64,000 nucleotides of DNA from Burkholderiaceae bacterium (lineage in GTDB: Bacteria > Pseudomonadota > Gammaproteobacteria > Burkholderiales > Burkholderiaceae_C), in NCBI GenBank assembly GCA_018780645.1, contig JADMJJ010000007.1, positions 62,001 to 126,000 on the forward strand. The letters run 5' to 3'. The position numbers and the translations under genes are program-made. The notes beneath the pieces are model-generated. The model was not told the origin of the DNA, did no database searches, and saw only the letters and a program-made list of their open reading frames with translations. Below are positions 28,406 to 37,763 of this stretch, in pieces; the first letter of the stretch is position 1; each line of letters begins with the position of its first letter.

Positions 28406-29356
28406 CTACTCGATCATCGGCCCGCCGCGCGCCCGCTGTTCGAAGAAGCGGTCTATGCGCTCCTGGTGGCCGGCGCGCAGCGCCTCGCTCATCCAGGGGC
28501 CGTAGACCTGGCGCGCCTCGGGCAGGCGTGCCACCTGGCGCAGCGCACCGTCGATATCGGCGATCACCGCCTTGCCCCAGGCGTTGCGGGTGCAGGAGAA
28601 GTAGCCCAGCGGCGGCTCGCCCAGCTCGTCGATGGGCAGGGTGACCAGATCGCCGGTCCGCCCCTGCTGGCGTTGGTGGTACTCCACAATCATCGGGTAT
28701 TCCAAGGTGTAGTCCATGCGGCCGGCAGCCAACATGGCCAGCAGATTGCCGGCCCGTGGTGCGACCAAGCTGCGGATGTTCGAGTCGGGCGCCGGCCTGA
28801 CCCACTGGGCCAGCGCCTGCCCATACTGGCGCTTGCTCATCACCAGGCCCTGCACGTCATCGCGGCGCGTCAGCTGCTGCAGGGACACCGACGCCTTGCC
28901 GCCGGCAATCACGGGCAGGCGTTCGCGCCTGAGCACAAGCTGCAGCGGCAGCGTGGGCATGGCCGGGGTGAAGAAGCGCTCCTTCAGCCGCTCCGGGGTG
29001 CGCATCGAGCTCGGCGAGCACAGGCCGCGCCCGGCTTTGCGCTCAACCTCGGCGCGGGCCCCGGTCATGGACACAAAGCGGTGCTGGTACTGCGGCAGGC
29101 GCGCTATCACCAGACGCAAGAAACCATCGATGGCGCCAGCGCCCAGGTCCTGAGCCGTCACCGGCAGCTGGCCCTGCTGGAAGACGAAGAACGGCGGCCA
29201 GTCCGACACATTCCATTCGATCAGCTTGGCCGGCGCGGTGTCGGGGCGGGCGCCGACCGGGCCGGCCAGCGCCAGGCCGAGGCCGGCGAGCAGCATCAGC
29301 CGGCGTGACGACGGGGCGTGTTTTGTGCGCGGAACGGGCGGGCGGGAGCAACTCAT
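28406..29356 (-). CDS. TIGR02285-like periplasmic binding-fold protein
   Basis: A 316-residue protein with an N-terminal basic leader (SSRRLMLLAGLGLALAGPVGA). The mature part, from EWNVSDWPPFFVFQQGQ, is an SBP family-3-like domain ending GYFSCTRNAWGKAVIADIDGALRQV. The WPPFF opening and overall length fit the TIGR02285 family of uncharacterised proteins. No transporter genes are adjacent, so it is more likely a stand-alone sensor or receptor component than an ABC receptor. Confidence 0.75.
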   Translation of the reverse strand: MSCSRPPVPRTKHAPSSRRLMLLAGLGLALAGPVGARPDTAPAKLIEWNVSDWPPFFVFQQGQLPVTAQDLGAGAIDGFLRLVIARLPQYQHRFVSMTGARAEVERKAGRGLCSPSSMRTPERLKERFFTPAMPTLPLQLVLRRERLPVIAGGKASVSLQQLTRRDDVQGLVMSKRQYGQALAQWVRPAPDSNIRSLVAPRAGNLLAMLAAGRMDYTLEYPMIVEYHQRQQGRTGDLVTLPIDELGEPPLGYFSCTRNAWGKAVIADIDGALRQVARLPEARQVYGPWMSEALRAGHQERIDRFFEQRARGGPMIE

Positions 29357-29449
29357 GCAATCCTCTGTGACTCGGCGGGGCCATGGCCTTGCCCACGGTC
29401 TGGTACACGAGTCTAAAGTAGGGACCCTCCTTGCTGCTGGCCCGTCGCC

Positions 29450-30313
29450 GTGCTACCCACCCCTACCGCCTCCGCTCCCGCCCACGATCCGCGTGCCTGG
29501 ATCACGCCCGAAGACCTCAACGTCGCCCCGCAGCTGCTGGGCCTGCCCCTGGCCACGCCGCGCCAGCGCGCGCTGGCGATGGCCATCGATCTGGCCTTGC
29601 TGGCCCTGGTCTCCGAGCTGGGCAATGTCTTTCTGCTGGTTGCCTTCGTACTGCTGATGTGGCCGCGCTTGCGGCGCGGCCAGCCCGTGGCACGCCGGCG
29701 CCTGGCCGTGTGGGTGGCCATCGCGCTGTTGCTGGCGCTTGCGGCGCAGCAGCTCTGGGACGATCTGCATCAACGCGTCGCGGCACCGGCCAAGGCGCGC
29801 GCGGCCGCCAGCGCCCCGGCCGGTGACGCAGACGAGGCGGACGATATCGAAGCCCAGCTCGCCGCATCTGCAGCCTCGGCCGGGGCCAGGGACGATGGTC
29901 AGCGGCGGCGCATCGCCGAGCTGGAAGACCAGCTGGCCGAGGCCCGCAAGCCCAGGACCTTCAGCCTGCGTGAAGAGGTGCGCAAACTGCTGGATGCCTT
30001 TGGCCTCAGCTACGCCTGGGCCCTGGCCTATTTCTCTTTGCTGCCGCTGGCCTGGCCCGGCCAGACGCCTGGCAAGCGCCTGCTAGGCCTGCAGGTGGTC
30101 GAGCTGACCGGCAAGCCGCTGACCCTGATGACCTGCGTCAAGCGCTACGGCGGCTATGCCGCCGGCATCGCCACCGGCATGATGGGTTTTGTGCAGATAT
30201 TCTGGGACGCCAACCGCCAGACCCTGCAGGACAAGACCGCCCACACCGTGGTCATCAACACCCGCGACCCGCGCCGGCTGGCGCTGGACGCCGCGGCCAA
30301 CGACGAGACCTGA
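29450..30313 (+). CDS. RDD family membrane protein with internal coiled-coil insert
   Basis: A 287-residue protein starting at GTG 29450. A first RDD helix (RQRALAMAIDLALLALVSELGN) and a second hydrophobic helix are followed by an Ala-rich, charged stretch (about 100-165, ending RRRIAELEDQLAEARKP) that looks like a coiled coil. The remaining RDD core follows, with WPGQTPGKRLLGLQVVELTGKPLT and the closing DANRQTLQDKTAHTVVI. The insert splits the RDD domain. Function unknown; distinct from the RDD-protease at 14735. Confidence 0.8.
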   Translation: MLPTPTASAPAHDPRAWITPEDLNVAPQLLGLPLATPRQRALAMAIDLALLALVSELGNVFLLVAFVLLMWPRLRRGQPVARRRLAVWVAIALLLALAAQQLWDDLHQRVAAPAKARAAASAPAGDADEADDIEAQLAASAASAGARDDGQRRRIAELEDQLAEARKPRTFSLREEVRKLLDAFGLSYAWALAYFSLLPLAWPGQTPGKRLLGLQVVELTGKPLTLMTCVKRYGGYAAGIATGMMGFVQIFWDANRQTLQDKTAHTVVINTRDPRRLALDAAANDET

Positions 30314-30374
30314 CCCCGGGCGGGCTCATACCGAAATGCTTGACGAGCAAACGACCTCATACAGGGGATAGGCA

Positions 30375-30425
30375 AGGGCCGCCCGGCCCTGCAGAATCCG
30401 CGCGCCTCACCCGGTTTGTCGGGTG
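30375..30425. other. Two hairpins in the RDD / PEP-CTERM gap
   Basis: AGGGCCG-CC-CGGCCCT (30375-30390) and CACCCG-GTTTGT-CGGGTG (30408-30425) occupy the 138-base gap. The first may end the RDD transcript; the second lies just upstream of the PEP-CTERM start. Confidence 0.4.
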
Positions 30426-30451
30426 CGCAAGACATTCAATCAGGGAGTTAC

Positions 30452-31378
30452 ATGCATTCGATCTTCAGCCGCACACTGCTGGCCACCTTGGCCGCGGTCG
30501 CCGCCACGCAGGGCCATGCCGCCGTTGCCGTTACCGAGCCGTTTCCGAACGCCGGGGCCTACACGCAGGAATACACCACCGTCTGGTTCACCGAGGACAT
30601 CTCGGCGACGACCAAGCTGTTCCAGTATGCGGTCATCAATCTGGGCACCGCCGCCCTTCAGGAAAGCTATACCGACCTGGGCGGCAACCCGCAGGTGATC
30701 CGCCATGACTGGCGCACCGACACGCCTTTCATCAAGACCTACGAGGTGCCCATCCTCAGCGCCTATGCCTATGGCGCGATCAAGCAGGAGACGATCCAGT
30801 CGCCCCAGGGCTGGTCCTACCGCTTCATCGACACGGCGGCCAACCCCTCGAGCTGGACCAACACCACCGGCGACAGCCGCTTCGACAATCCCTACCGCGT
30901 GATGCAGTGGTATGTCGATGACAGCCTGGCGCCCGGCGGCGACCTGATCAGCCATATGGAGCAGAGCGGTATCCGGCCCCAGGGGGAATGGTTGACTCGC
31001 GACCAGCTCACCGACTACATGACGCAGGAGTACAGCTACCCCGGCTACGGCGGCTCCGAGTGCGGCCTGAGCCTGTGGCACGAGGCCTGCTACGGCAAGG
31101 GCTTCAGCTTCGAGGCCGAGGCCGGCAAGGTGCTGGGCCCGGACCAGACCGCCTGGTCGCTGGTGACGCGCACCGGCGGCGAGAACATGGTCATCCAGCC
31201 GCTGCCCCCGCGCATCGGCGACCCGGATCTACCGGTGGGCAGCAATGGCCTGAGCTTCAATGGCGGCATCGCCATGGTGGCCGCGGCGCCAGTGCCCGAG
31301 CCCGGCAGCTACGCGCTGATGCTGGCCGGCCTGCTGGGCCTGGCGGCGCTGCGCCGTGGCAGCAAGACCCGCGCCTGA
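30452..31378 (+). CDS. PEP-CTERM sorting-tag protein
   Basis: The start at 30452 (MHSIFSRTLLATLAAVAATQGHA) has GGGAG upstream and a signal peptide. The 308-residue mature domain (AVTEPFPNAGAYTQEYTTVWFTEDIS...) matches nothing I recognise. The C-terminus carries VPEPGSYALMLAGLLGLAAL followed by RRGSKTRA, the exosortase sorting tag. With the protein at 8240 it is the second such protein here, which supports an exosortase/exopolysaccharide system in the genome. It converges with the helicase gene, 15 bases away. Confidence 0.88.
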   Translation: MHSIFSRTLLATLAAVAATQGHAAVAVTEPFPNAGAYTQEYTTVWFTEDISATTKLFQYAVINLGTAALQESYTDLGGNPQVIRHDWRTDTPFIKTYEVPILSAYAYGAIKQETIQSPQGWSYRFIDTAANPSSWTNTTGDSRFDNPYRVMQWYVDDSLAPGGDLISHMEQSGIRPQGEWLTRDQLTDYMTQEYSYPGYGGSECGLSLWHEACYGKGFSFEAEAGKVLGPDQTAWSLVTRTGGENMVIQPLPPRIGDPDLPVGSNGLSFNGGIAMVAAAPVPEPGSYALMLAGLLGLAALRRGSKTRA

Positions 31379-31393
31379 TCAATCCTCGGGGGG

Positions 31394-32635
31394 TCAGGAC
31401 TTGCGAGCCGGGGCGGCTGCGGCCGCCTCGCGCAGCTTGTCCTTCTTGCTCTTGCGAGCTCCCTTGACGCCGCCCGCCGCCTGGTCAGGCGAGGCGACTT
31501 CCACCGGCTCGAAGCCGGTGATCTGCTCGCGCGGTACGCGCTGCTGCTGGCGCTTCTCGATCAGTCGGAAATGCCCCTCGGTGCCGGCGCTGATGAAGCT
31601 CACCGCCAGGCCGGCATGGCCCGCGCGGCCGGTGCGGCCGATGCGGTGGGTGTAGTCGGCCGCCGCACGCGGCAGGTCATAGTTGACGACCACCGGCAGC
31701 TTGGAGATGTCCAGGCCCCGCGCGGCCACATCGGTGGCCACCAGTACACGCACCTGGCCGGCCTTGAAGGCCTCCAGCGCGTCCACCCGCCCGCCCTGGC
31801 TCAGATCGCCATGCAGGCTGGCGGCCTGGATGCCGGCGCGGCCCAGCTTGTCGGCCACCAGTTCGGTGGCGTACTTGGTGGCCACGAACACCAGCACCTG
31901 GGTCCAATTCTGGCTCTCGATAAGATGGCGCAGCAGCTGGGTGCGGCGCGGTACGTCCACCTCGATGGCGCGCTGCACGATCTCGGCCACCGGCTCGGGG
32001 GCGATGTCGATACGGACTGGATCAAGCAGCAGGGTCTGTGCCAGCGCCTGCACCTCGGGCGGGAAGGTGGCCGAGAAGAACAGGTTCTGGCGCCGCGCCG
32101 GCAGCAGCGCCTGGATGCGCGCCCACTCGTCGGCAAAGCCCAGGTTCAAGAGCTTGTCGGCCTCGTCCAGCACCAAGAGGCTGACGGCGCCCAGGCTCAG
32201 CGCGTTGTGGTCGACCAGGTCCAGCAGCCGGCCCGGCGTGGCCACCGCCACATCGGCGCCGCCGCGCAAGGCCATCATCTGCGGATTGATAGACACGCCG
32301 CCGAATACCACCGCCACCTTCGGCCGGTTGAGCAGAAAGCGGCCGACGTCATTCAGGAACTCGCCGACCTGTAGCGCCAGTTCGCGCGTCGGCACCAGTA
32401 TCAGCGCCTGGGTGCGGCGCGGTCCTTCCAGCCGGCCCAGCTGGACGAAGCGCTGCAGCAGCGGCAGGCCGAAGGCGGCCGTCTTGCCGGTGCCGGTCTG
32501 GGCGCTGGCCAGCACATCGGCGCCACGCAGGGCCGGCGGAATGGCCTCGGTCTGAACCGGAGTGGGCTCTTGATAGCCATGCTCGCCCACGGCGCGCAGC
32601 AGGGCCGAGGTCAAACCAAGGGAAGCGAATGACAT
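31394..32635 (-). CDS. rhlE: DEAD-box RNA helicase, RhlE type
   Basis: The start at 32635 (MSFASLGLTSALLRAVGEHGY) gives 413 residues with the Q motif PTPVQTEAIPPAL. All core motifs are present: ASAQTGTGKTAAF (I), VPTRELALQ (Ia), LDEADKLLNLGF (II), FSATFPP (III) and HRIGRTGRAG (VI). The tail is short, Lys/Ala-rich (KSKKDKLREAAAAAPARKS) and typical of RhlE-like helicases acting on ribosome assembly or mRNA decay. The 462-residue ORF start is rejected because it overlaps the esterase gene. Confidence 0.92.
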   Translation of the reverse strand: MSFASLGLTSALLRAVGEHGYQEPTPVQTEAIPPALRGADVLASAQTGTGKTAAFGLPLLQRFVQLGRLEGPRRTQALILVPTRELALQVGEFLNDVGRFLLNRPKVAVVFGGVSINPQMMALRGGADVAVATPGRLLDLVDHNALSLGAVSLLVLDEADKLLNLGFADEWARIQALLPARRQNLFFSATFPPEVQALAQTLLLDPVRIDIAPEPVAEIVQRAIEVDVPRRTQLLRHLIESQNWTQVLVFVATKYATELVADKLGRAGIQAASLHGDLSQGGRVDALEAFKAGQVRVLVATDVAARGLDISKLPVVVNYDLPRAAADYTHRIGRTGRAGHAGLAVSFISAGTEGHFRLIEKRQQQRVPREQITGFEPVEVASPDQAAGGVKGARKSKKDKLREAAAAAPARKS

Positions 32636-32697
32636 GACTGTTCCATAGGGGCCGCAGGGCGCGGCTAACCGTGGATTGTCGCAAACCTGAGGCCCTG

Positions 32698-33360
32698 TCA
32701 GGCCAGCACGCCCAGCAGCCAGCGATTCAGCGCGGTGATCTCCTGCGGGTGGACGGCGTGCTGCATGTCGTAGGCCTGCCATTGCGGCGCATAGCCCAGG
32801 CGCTGCAGCTCATCCCTGGCGGCCTCGGCGCGCGCGATGGGCACGACCGGGTCCTGTCGGCCATGGGCCATAAAGATGGGCACCAGGGCGTTGGCCTCGC
32901 TGCGCTCGGCCTCTGTGGTGCTCAGCAGCGGCAGATAGCCCGACAGGCCCACCAGTCCGGCCAGGCGTTCGCGGTGACGCAGGCCGGTCAGCAGGGCCAT
33001 CGCGCAACCCTGGGAAAAGCCCATCAGCACGATGCGCGAGGCCGGTATGCCGCGCGCGACTTCCTTGGCGATCAAGGCCTCGATGTCGCGCTGTGAGTCA
33101 CGCAGGCCGGCCTCGTCTTCCTGGCGGTCTATGGCCGTGCCGCGGATGTCGTACCAGGCGCGCATTGCATAGCCGCCATTGATCGTCACCGGGCGCACAG
33201 GCGCATGGGGCAGCACGAAGCGCACGCCGCCGACGGCCGCCAGGTCCAGCTCGTCGCAGATAGGCTCGAAGTCATGGCCGTCGGCGCCCAGGCCGTGCAA
33301 CACGATGATGGTGGCGCGGGGGCTGTCGGTGGTCTGTACTTCTATGGTTTCAAGTGTCAT
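32698..33360 (-). CDS. Carboxylesterase / phospholipase family alpha/beta hydrolase
   Basis: A 220-residue cytoplasmic hydrolase with LHGLGADGHDFEPI near the N-terminus, the nucleophile elbow GFSQGCAMAL, an acid in GRQDPVVPI and His in MQHAVHPQEI. This is the EstB/Pseudomonas carboxylesterase II pattern at full length. No signal peptide. It lies upstream of the helicase gene on the same strand, separated by 62 bases. Confidence 0.92.
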   Translation of the reverse strand: MTLETIEVQTTDSPRATIIVLHGLGADGHDFEPICDELDLAAVGGVRFVLPHAPVRPVTINGGYAMRAWYDIRGTAIDRQEDEAGLRDSQRDIEALIAKEVARGIPASRIVLMGFSQGCAMALLTGLRHRERLAGLVGLSGYLPLLSTTEAERSEANALVPIFMAHGRQDPVVPIARAEAARDELQRLGYAPQWQAYDMQHAVHPQEITALNRWLLGVLA

Positions 33361-33401
33361 GGTGAGCTCCTGGCCCAGTGTGCCATGCCATCATCCGCCC
33401 C

Positions 33402-34238
33402 ATGCCTCCCGAGTTCGAGCACGCCAGCGACCAGGCCCGCTACCGCCGCCCCGCGCACCGCGCCGGGGTGGAGCTGTACCACGCCAGCATCCTGCGCCAC
33501 CGTTTCGAGCCGCACACGCACGAGGCCTATGGCCTTGGCGCCATCACCGATGGGGTGGGGCGCTTTCGCTGGCATGGTGGCGAGCATCTGGCGCCCCGCG
33601 CCACCTTGATGCTGATGAACCCCGAAGACATTCACACCGGTCAGGCCGAGACCGAGGCCGGCTGGGGCTACCGCATGGCCTATCTGGACGCCGACCTGCT
33701 GGCCGAGCTCAGCGGTGAGCCGGGGTGGTGGTTCGATGCGGCCGTGGCTCACGACGCGCACAGCGCGGTCGAGGTGGCGGGGCTGATCGGCGGCCTGTGG
33801 CACAGCACCGATGCGCTCGATTTCGACAGCCGCCTGCTGCTGCTGGTGCAGGCACTGCGCCGCCATGCCCGTGTTGGCGGGCCCGAGGCGCGGGCCGATG
33901 CCGCGATACGCTTCGCCCCGGTGCTGGACTTCATGCGCGCCCATCTGCACGAGACCGTGACCCTGGACCAATTGGCCGCCGTGGCCGGTTTGAGCCCCTT
34001 CCACTTCCTGCGCAGCTTCAAAGCCCAGCGCCATGCGACGCCGCAGCAGGTCCTGATGGCGATGCGGCTGATACAGGCCAAGCGGATGCTGTCGCTGGGC
34101 GAACCGCCGGCCGGGGTGGCCGCCGCCGTGGGCCTGACCGACCAGGCGCACCTGAACCGCGCCTTCGTCTGCCGCTACGGCGTCACGCCGGGTCGCTACC
34201 AACAGCAATTGGGTACAAGACCGCATCGCCAGCCCTGA
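33402..34238 (+). CDS. AraC-family transcriptional regulator
   Basis: The start at 33402 (MPPEFEHASDQARYRR) is likely; 33378 is possible. The 278-residue protein has an N-terminal cupin-like sensor (HRFEPHTHEAYGLGAITDG, LMLMNPEDIHTGQ). The C-terminal double HTH is clear (DQLAAVAGLSPFHFLRSFKAQRHATPQQVLMAMRLIQAKRML). It lies 14 bases upstream of a DMT-family exporter and probably controls it, an arrangement seen often for AraC/EamA pairs. Confidence 0.92.
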   Translation: MPPEFEHASDQARYRRPAHRAGVELYHASILRHRFEPHTHEAYGLGAITDGVGRFRWHGGEHLAPRATLMLMNPEDIHTGQAETEAGWGYRMAYLDADLLAELSGEPGWWFDAAVAHDAHSAVEVAGLIGGLWHSTDALDFDSRLLLLVQALRRHARVGGPEARADAAIRFAPVLDFMRAHLHETVTLDQLAAVAGLSPFHFLRSFKAQRHATPQQVLMAMRLIQAKRMLSLGEPPAGVAAAVGLTDQAHLNRAFVCRYGVTPGRYQQQLGTRPHRQP

Positions 34239-34252
34239 GCCACACTGTGGCC

Positions 34253-35248
34253 ATGTGGATAGGAACCTCGTTTGCACTTGCCGCCGGCCTGATGTGGGGG
34301 CTGGTCTTTGTTGCGCCCCTGATGCTGCCCGACTACCCGGCGGCCCTGCTGTCGTTCGGCCGCTATCTGGCCTTCGGGCTGATCGCCCTGCCGCTGGGCT
34401 GGCTGGACCGCAAGAATCTGGCCGGCTTCGAGCGCGGTGACTGGCTGGAGGCGCTGAAGCTCTCGGCCATAGGCAATGTGCTGTACTACCTGTGCCTGGC
34501 CGCTGCCATACAGCGGGCCGGCGGGCCGCTGCCGACGATGATCATAGGCACCCTGCCGGTGGTCATCGCCATCAGCTCGAACCTGCGTGACGCCAAGCGC
34601 GACGGCCGTCTGCCCTGGGGGCGGCTGGCACCGTCCCTGGCCTTGATCGCCGCCGGCATCGCCTGCGTCAACCAGGTCGAGCTGGAACATCTGCGCGCGC
34701 AGACCGATGTGGACCTGGGCCGCTATGCCAGCGGCGCATTGCTGGCCCTGGTCGCCGTGGCCTGCTGGACCTGGTACCCGATGCGCAATGCCGACTGGCT
34801 GCGCACCCATGCTCAGCGCAGCCCGCGCAGCTGGGCCACGGCACAGGGGCTGATGACCTTGCCGCTGGCGCTGACCGGCTATCTGGCGCTGTGGCTTTGG
34901 AGTGCGGTCGTCGGCACCCAGCCCTGGTCGGCCGATGCCACCTTTGTGATGCCACTGGGCCCGCGCCCGCTGCCCTTCATTGGCCTGATGCTGGCCATAG
35001 GCCTGTTCGCCTCCTGGCTGGGCACGCTGTGCTGGAACGAGGCCAGCCAGCGCCTGCCGACCGCCCTGGTCGGCCAACTGATCGTGTTCGAGACGCTGGC
35101 CGCCCTGGCCTATGCCTTCATGCTGCGCGGCCAGAGCCCGGCACCGCTCACCCTGGCTGGCATTGTTCTGCTGGTGGCCGGCGTGATGTGGGCGCTGCGC
35201 ATCAAGCCGGTGGCGGCCGAGGTGGAAGCCGCCGGCGGCGCGCATTGA
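34253..35248 (+). CDS. EamA/DMT-family transporter
   Basis: A 331-residue inner-membrane protein with about ten hydrophobic helices in two EamA-like halves (WIGTSFALAAGLMWGLVFVAPL..., and GLFASWLGTLCWNEASQRLPTALVGQLIVFETLAALAYAF in the second half). The start at 34253 is just after the AraC gene. DMT exporters move amino acids or other metabolites; the substrate is unknown. Long second-half loops before residue 200 are polar. Confidence 0.9.
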   Translation: MWIGTSFALAAGLMWGLVFVAPLMLPDYPAALLSFGRYLAFGLIALPLGWLDRKNLAGFERGDWLEALKLSAIGNVLYYLCLAAAIQRAGGPLPTMIIGTLPVVIAISSNLRDAKRDGRLPWGRLAPSLALIAAGIACVNQVELEHLRAQTDVDLGRYASGALLALVAVACWTWYPMRNADWLRTHAQRSPRSWATAQGLMTLPLALTGYLALWLWSAVVGTQPWSADATFVMPLGPRPLPFIGLMLAIGLFASWLGTLCWNEASQRLPTALVGQLIVFETLAALAYAFMLRGQSPAPLTLAGIVLLVAGVMWALRIKPVAAEVEAAGGAH

Positions 35249-35360
35249 TGCCGATTTCCTGAGGCTGAGGGCCAAAAGCCTGGCCCGGCCAGATTAAAGT
35301 CGGGGCTGCGGCGACAGGGCCGCGACAACGCCACAGAGCGTTTCTCAGGGAGTGACCACG

Positions 35361-36962
35361 ATGAAGCAAGACATGGCCTGCGCCTTTTGGCGCAGTGGCT
35401 CGGCGTTCGCGCTGAGCCTGGTTTTGACCGCCTGCGGCGGCGGCGAGGCCGGCACTCCGGTGTTCGGCCAGGCCGCGCAGAGGCCAGACCCGGTGCAGCC
35501 CGCCCAGCCGGTCCAACCCGACGCCCTGCCGGCCAGCACCTCGGTGGCCCAGCAATGCGCGCCCGACAACCCCCATGCCGATGCCGCGAACCGCGGCGGC
35601 AGCCTGAGCCGCGAGAAGCTGTGGCTTCGCGCCTACTTCGACGAGGCCTATCTGTGGCGCGAGCAGGTGCCCTACGTCAATGCCGACGCCTATGTCAGCA
35701 GCGATGTCCCGGCGGCGCTGAACGCCTACTTTCATGCGCTGAAGACGCCTCAGATCACGCCCTCGGGCGCACGCCGCGACCAGTTCAGCTTCAGCTACCC
35801 GACCGAGGAATGGGAGCAGCTGTCCCGCGGCGGCGTATCGCTGGGCTATGGGCTGGAATGGACGCAGACCACCAGCACAGGCGCGCGGCGGCTGCGCATC
35901 GCCTATGTCGAGCCGGTGGGCCCGGCGGCCCAGGCCGGCCTGCAGCGCGGTGACGAGCTGCTCAGCGTCGATGGGGTCAGTGCCAGCGCTGCCGATGGAG
36001 CCAGCGTGGATCGGGTGAACGCGGCCCTCTATCCGGCCACAGCGGGCGCGTCCCATGGCTTTGTGTTCCAGCGCAACAGCGGCGGCCAGCTGAGCCTCAC
36101 GCTGAGCAGCGCGGCCAGCGTCAAGCAGCCGGTGCTGATGCGTCAGGTGTTCGCCGCCACCGACGGCCGGCAGGTCGGCCATATGGTGTTCAACGACCAT
36201 ATCGCCCCGGCCGAGGCACAGTTGATCGAGGCGGTGGAGTTCTTCAGGCAGCAGGGCGTCAGCGATCTGGTGCTGGACCTGCGCTACAACGGCGGCGGCT
36301 TCCTCTATCTGGCCAGCCAGCTGGCCTACATGATCGCCGGCCCCGCGCCCACCGAGGGCAAGGTATTCGAGCAGCTCAGCTTCAACAACCGGCGCCAGGC
36401 CGACACGCAGAGCGCCCGTGCACGCACGCCGTTCTTCAACACCTCCTGCCTGCTGGTCGGTGACAACTGCACGTCGGAGCGGCCGCTGCCCAGCCTGGGG
36501 CTGAAGCGGGTCTATGTGTTGAGCCAGGCCGGCACCTGCTCGGCCAGCGAGGCCATCATCAACGGCCTGCGCGGCGTCGATGTCGAGGTGGTGCTGATCG
36601 GCGGGCGCAGCTGCGGCAAGCCCTATGGCTTCAGCGGCAAGAGCAACTGCGGCATCTCCTACTTCCCGATGGAGTTCGTCGGCGTCAATGCCAAGGGCTT
36701 TGGCGACTATGCCGATGGCTTCGTGCCGGCCGGCAGCGGCGGCAACGGTGTGCCCGGCTGCCAGGTGGCCGATGACCTGCAACACGCCTTGGGTGATCCG
36801 CAAGAGGCCATGCTGGCCGCGGCCCTGGTGCACCGCATCAGCGGGCAATGCCCGCCGCGCAGCCTGGCCCAGGCGCAGTCGGCGCCGGGCGCGGCCGACG
36901 GGTCGGCCTGGGAGCTGCGGCGTTCGCCGCTGCGCAGCAACCGCTTCCTGTTGCCTCGGTGA
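35361..36962 (+). CDS. S41-family serine peptidase lipoprotein with PDZ domain
   Basis: The start at 35361 follows a GGGAG. The 533-residue protein has a lipobox (SLVLTACGGG) and a Pro/Gln-rich linker (~35-60). A PDZ-like domain (~175-255, IAYVEPVGPAAQAGLQRGDELLSVDGV) precedes an S41 core with DLRYNGGGFLYLASQL and the nucleophile segment AGTCSASEAIINGLRG. The predicted active-site lysine region follows at GRSCGKPYGF. It is a periplasmic or outer-membrane tail-specific-type protease; substrate unknown. It converges with the histone-like gene across a hairpin. Confidence 0.88.
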   Translation: MKQDMACAFWRSGSAFALSLVLTACGGGEAGTPVFGQAAQRPDPVQPAQPVQPDALPASTSVAQQCAPDNPHADAANRGGSLSREKLWLRAYFDEAYLWREQVPYVNADAYVSSDVPAALNAYFHALKTPQITPSGARRDQFSFSYPTEEWEQLSRGGVSLGYGLEWTQTTSTGARRLRIAYVEPVGPAAQAGLQRGDELLSVDGVSASAADGASVDRVNAALYPATAGASHGFVFQRNSGGQLSLTLSSAASVKQPVLMRQVFAATDGRQVGHMVFNDHIAPAEAQLIEAVEFFRQQGVSDLVLDLRYNGGGFLYLASQLAYMIAGPAPTEGKVFEQLSFNNRRQADTQSARARTPFFNTSCLLVGDNCTSERPLPSLGLKRVYVLSQAGTCSASEAIINGLRGVDVEVVLIGGRSCGKPYGFSGKSNCGISYFPMEFVGVNAKGFGDYADGFVPAGSGGNGVPGCQVADDLQHALGDPQEAMLAAALVHRISGQCPPRSLAQAQSAPGAADGSAWELRRSPLRSNRFLLPR

Positions 36963-36967
36963 GGCTT

Positions 36968-36992
36968 GGGGTCGGGCCAGGAGGCCGACCCC
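36968..36992. terminator. Bidirectional terminator between S41 peptidase and histone-like gene
   Basis: GGGGTCGG and CCGACCCC form a perfect 8-bp stem around a 9-base loop in the 37-base gap between converging genes. Confidence 0.7.
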
Positions 36993-36999
36993 GCAGCCA

Positions 37000-37746
37000 T
37001 CAGCTGCCCTTCTTGGGACGACCGGCCTTCAGCTGCAGCAGCGAGTCCAGCGTGGAGCGCAGTTGCTTGTCGCCCATGGCGGCCAGCGATTGCAGGCCGG
37101 CGCGCAGCAGCTCGCTCTTCTTGGTCGAGCGCTGGAAGCTCATCGCACGTTCCTTGAGGCGGTCGATCAGCTCGAAGTCGATGCGCGGCATCGTGAAGCT
37201 GTCACGCACCAGCTTCAGCTTGGCCTTGGCCTCGTCCTGGAAGCTGGGCTTGGCGACCGGCTTGGCAGCCGCTTTGGCCTTGGCCTTGGGGGCCGGCTTG
37301 GCTGCGGGTTTGGCGGCAGGCTTGGCTGTCGGCTTGGCCGCGGCCTTGACGGCGGGCTTGGCTGCCGGCTTGGCGACGGCCTTCTTCACAGCGGGCTTGG
37401 CGGCGGGCTTTGCCACCGGCTTTACCGCGACCTTCTTGGCTGCCGTCTTGGCTGCAGCAGCGGGCTTGGCCACGACGACGGCCTTGACGGCCTTCTTGGG
37501 GGCAGCCTTGGGTGCGGCGACCGGCTTGGTGGCGACGGCCTTCTTGGCGGCAGGCTTGGCAGCAGCCTTGACGGCGGGTTTGGCGGCCGGCTTGGCCTCA
37601 GCCTTGACTTCGACCTTGGCGGCCGGCTTCTTCTTGGCTGCAGGCTTGGCTGCGGGCGTCGGCGCGGCGACGGGTGCGGCGGCAACGGCCTCGTTGCCGT
37701 TCGCTGCTGCGGGGGCCTCGGTGGCCGGGGTGTTGGTGTTTGCCAT
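37000..37746 (-). CDS. Histone H1-like nucleoid protein with C-terminal folded domain
   Basis: 248 residues. Residues ~30-170 are a histone H1/AlgP-like tail of repeated AAKPA/KAAAKP units, strongly basic. The last ~75 residues (SFTMPRIDFELIDRLKERAMSFQRSTKKSELLRAGLQSLAAM...) look like a folded helical domain with a ribbon-helix-helix-like pattern, ending in a GRPKKG minor-groove motif. It is probably a DNA-compacting protein. The DNA repeats at about 37240-37650 are its codons, not a separate element. A perfect palindrome sits just upstream of the start. Confidence 0.82.
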   Translation of the reverse strand: MANTNTPATEAPAAANGNEAVAAAPVAAPTPAAKPAAKKKPAAKVEVKAEAKPAAKPAVKAAAKPAAKKAVATKPVAAPKAAPKKAVKAVVVAKPAAAAKTAAKKVAVKPVAKPAAKPAVKKAVAKPAAKPAVKAAAKPTAKPAAKPAAKPAPKAKAKAAAKPVAKPSFQDEAKAKLKLVRDSFTMPRIDFELIDRLKERAMSFQRSTKKSELLRAGLQSLAAMGDKQLRSTLDSLLQLKAGRPKKGS

Positions 37747-37763
37747 GGTGCGTCCTCGTGAAT

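Noticed and set aside
37240-37650. Tandem DNA repeat array
   Set aside because: The periodicity is the codon pattern of the AAKP-rich histone-like protein, not a separate repeat.
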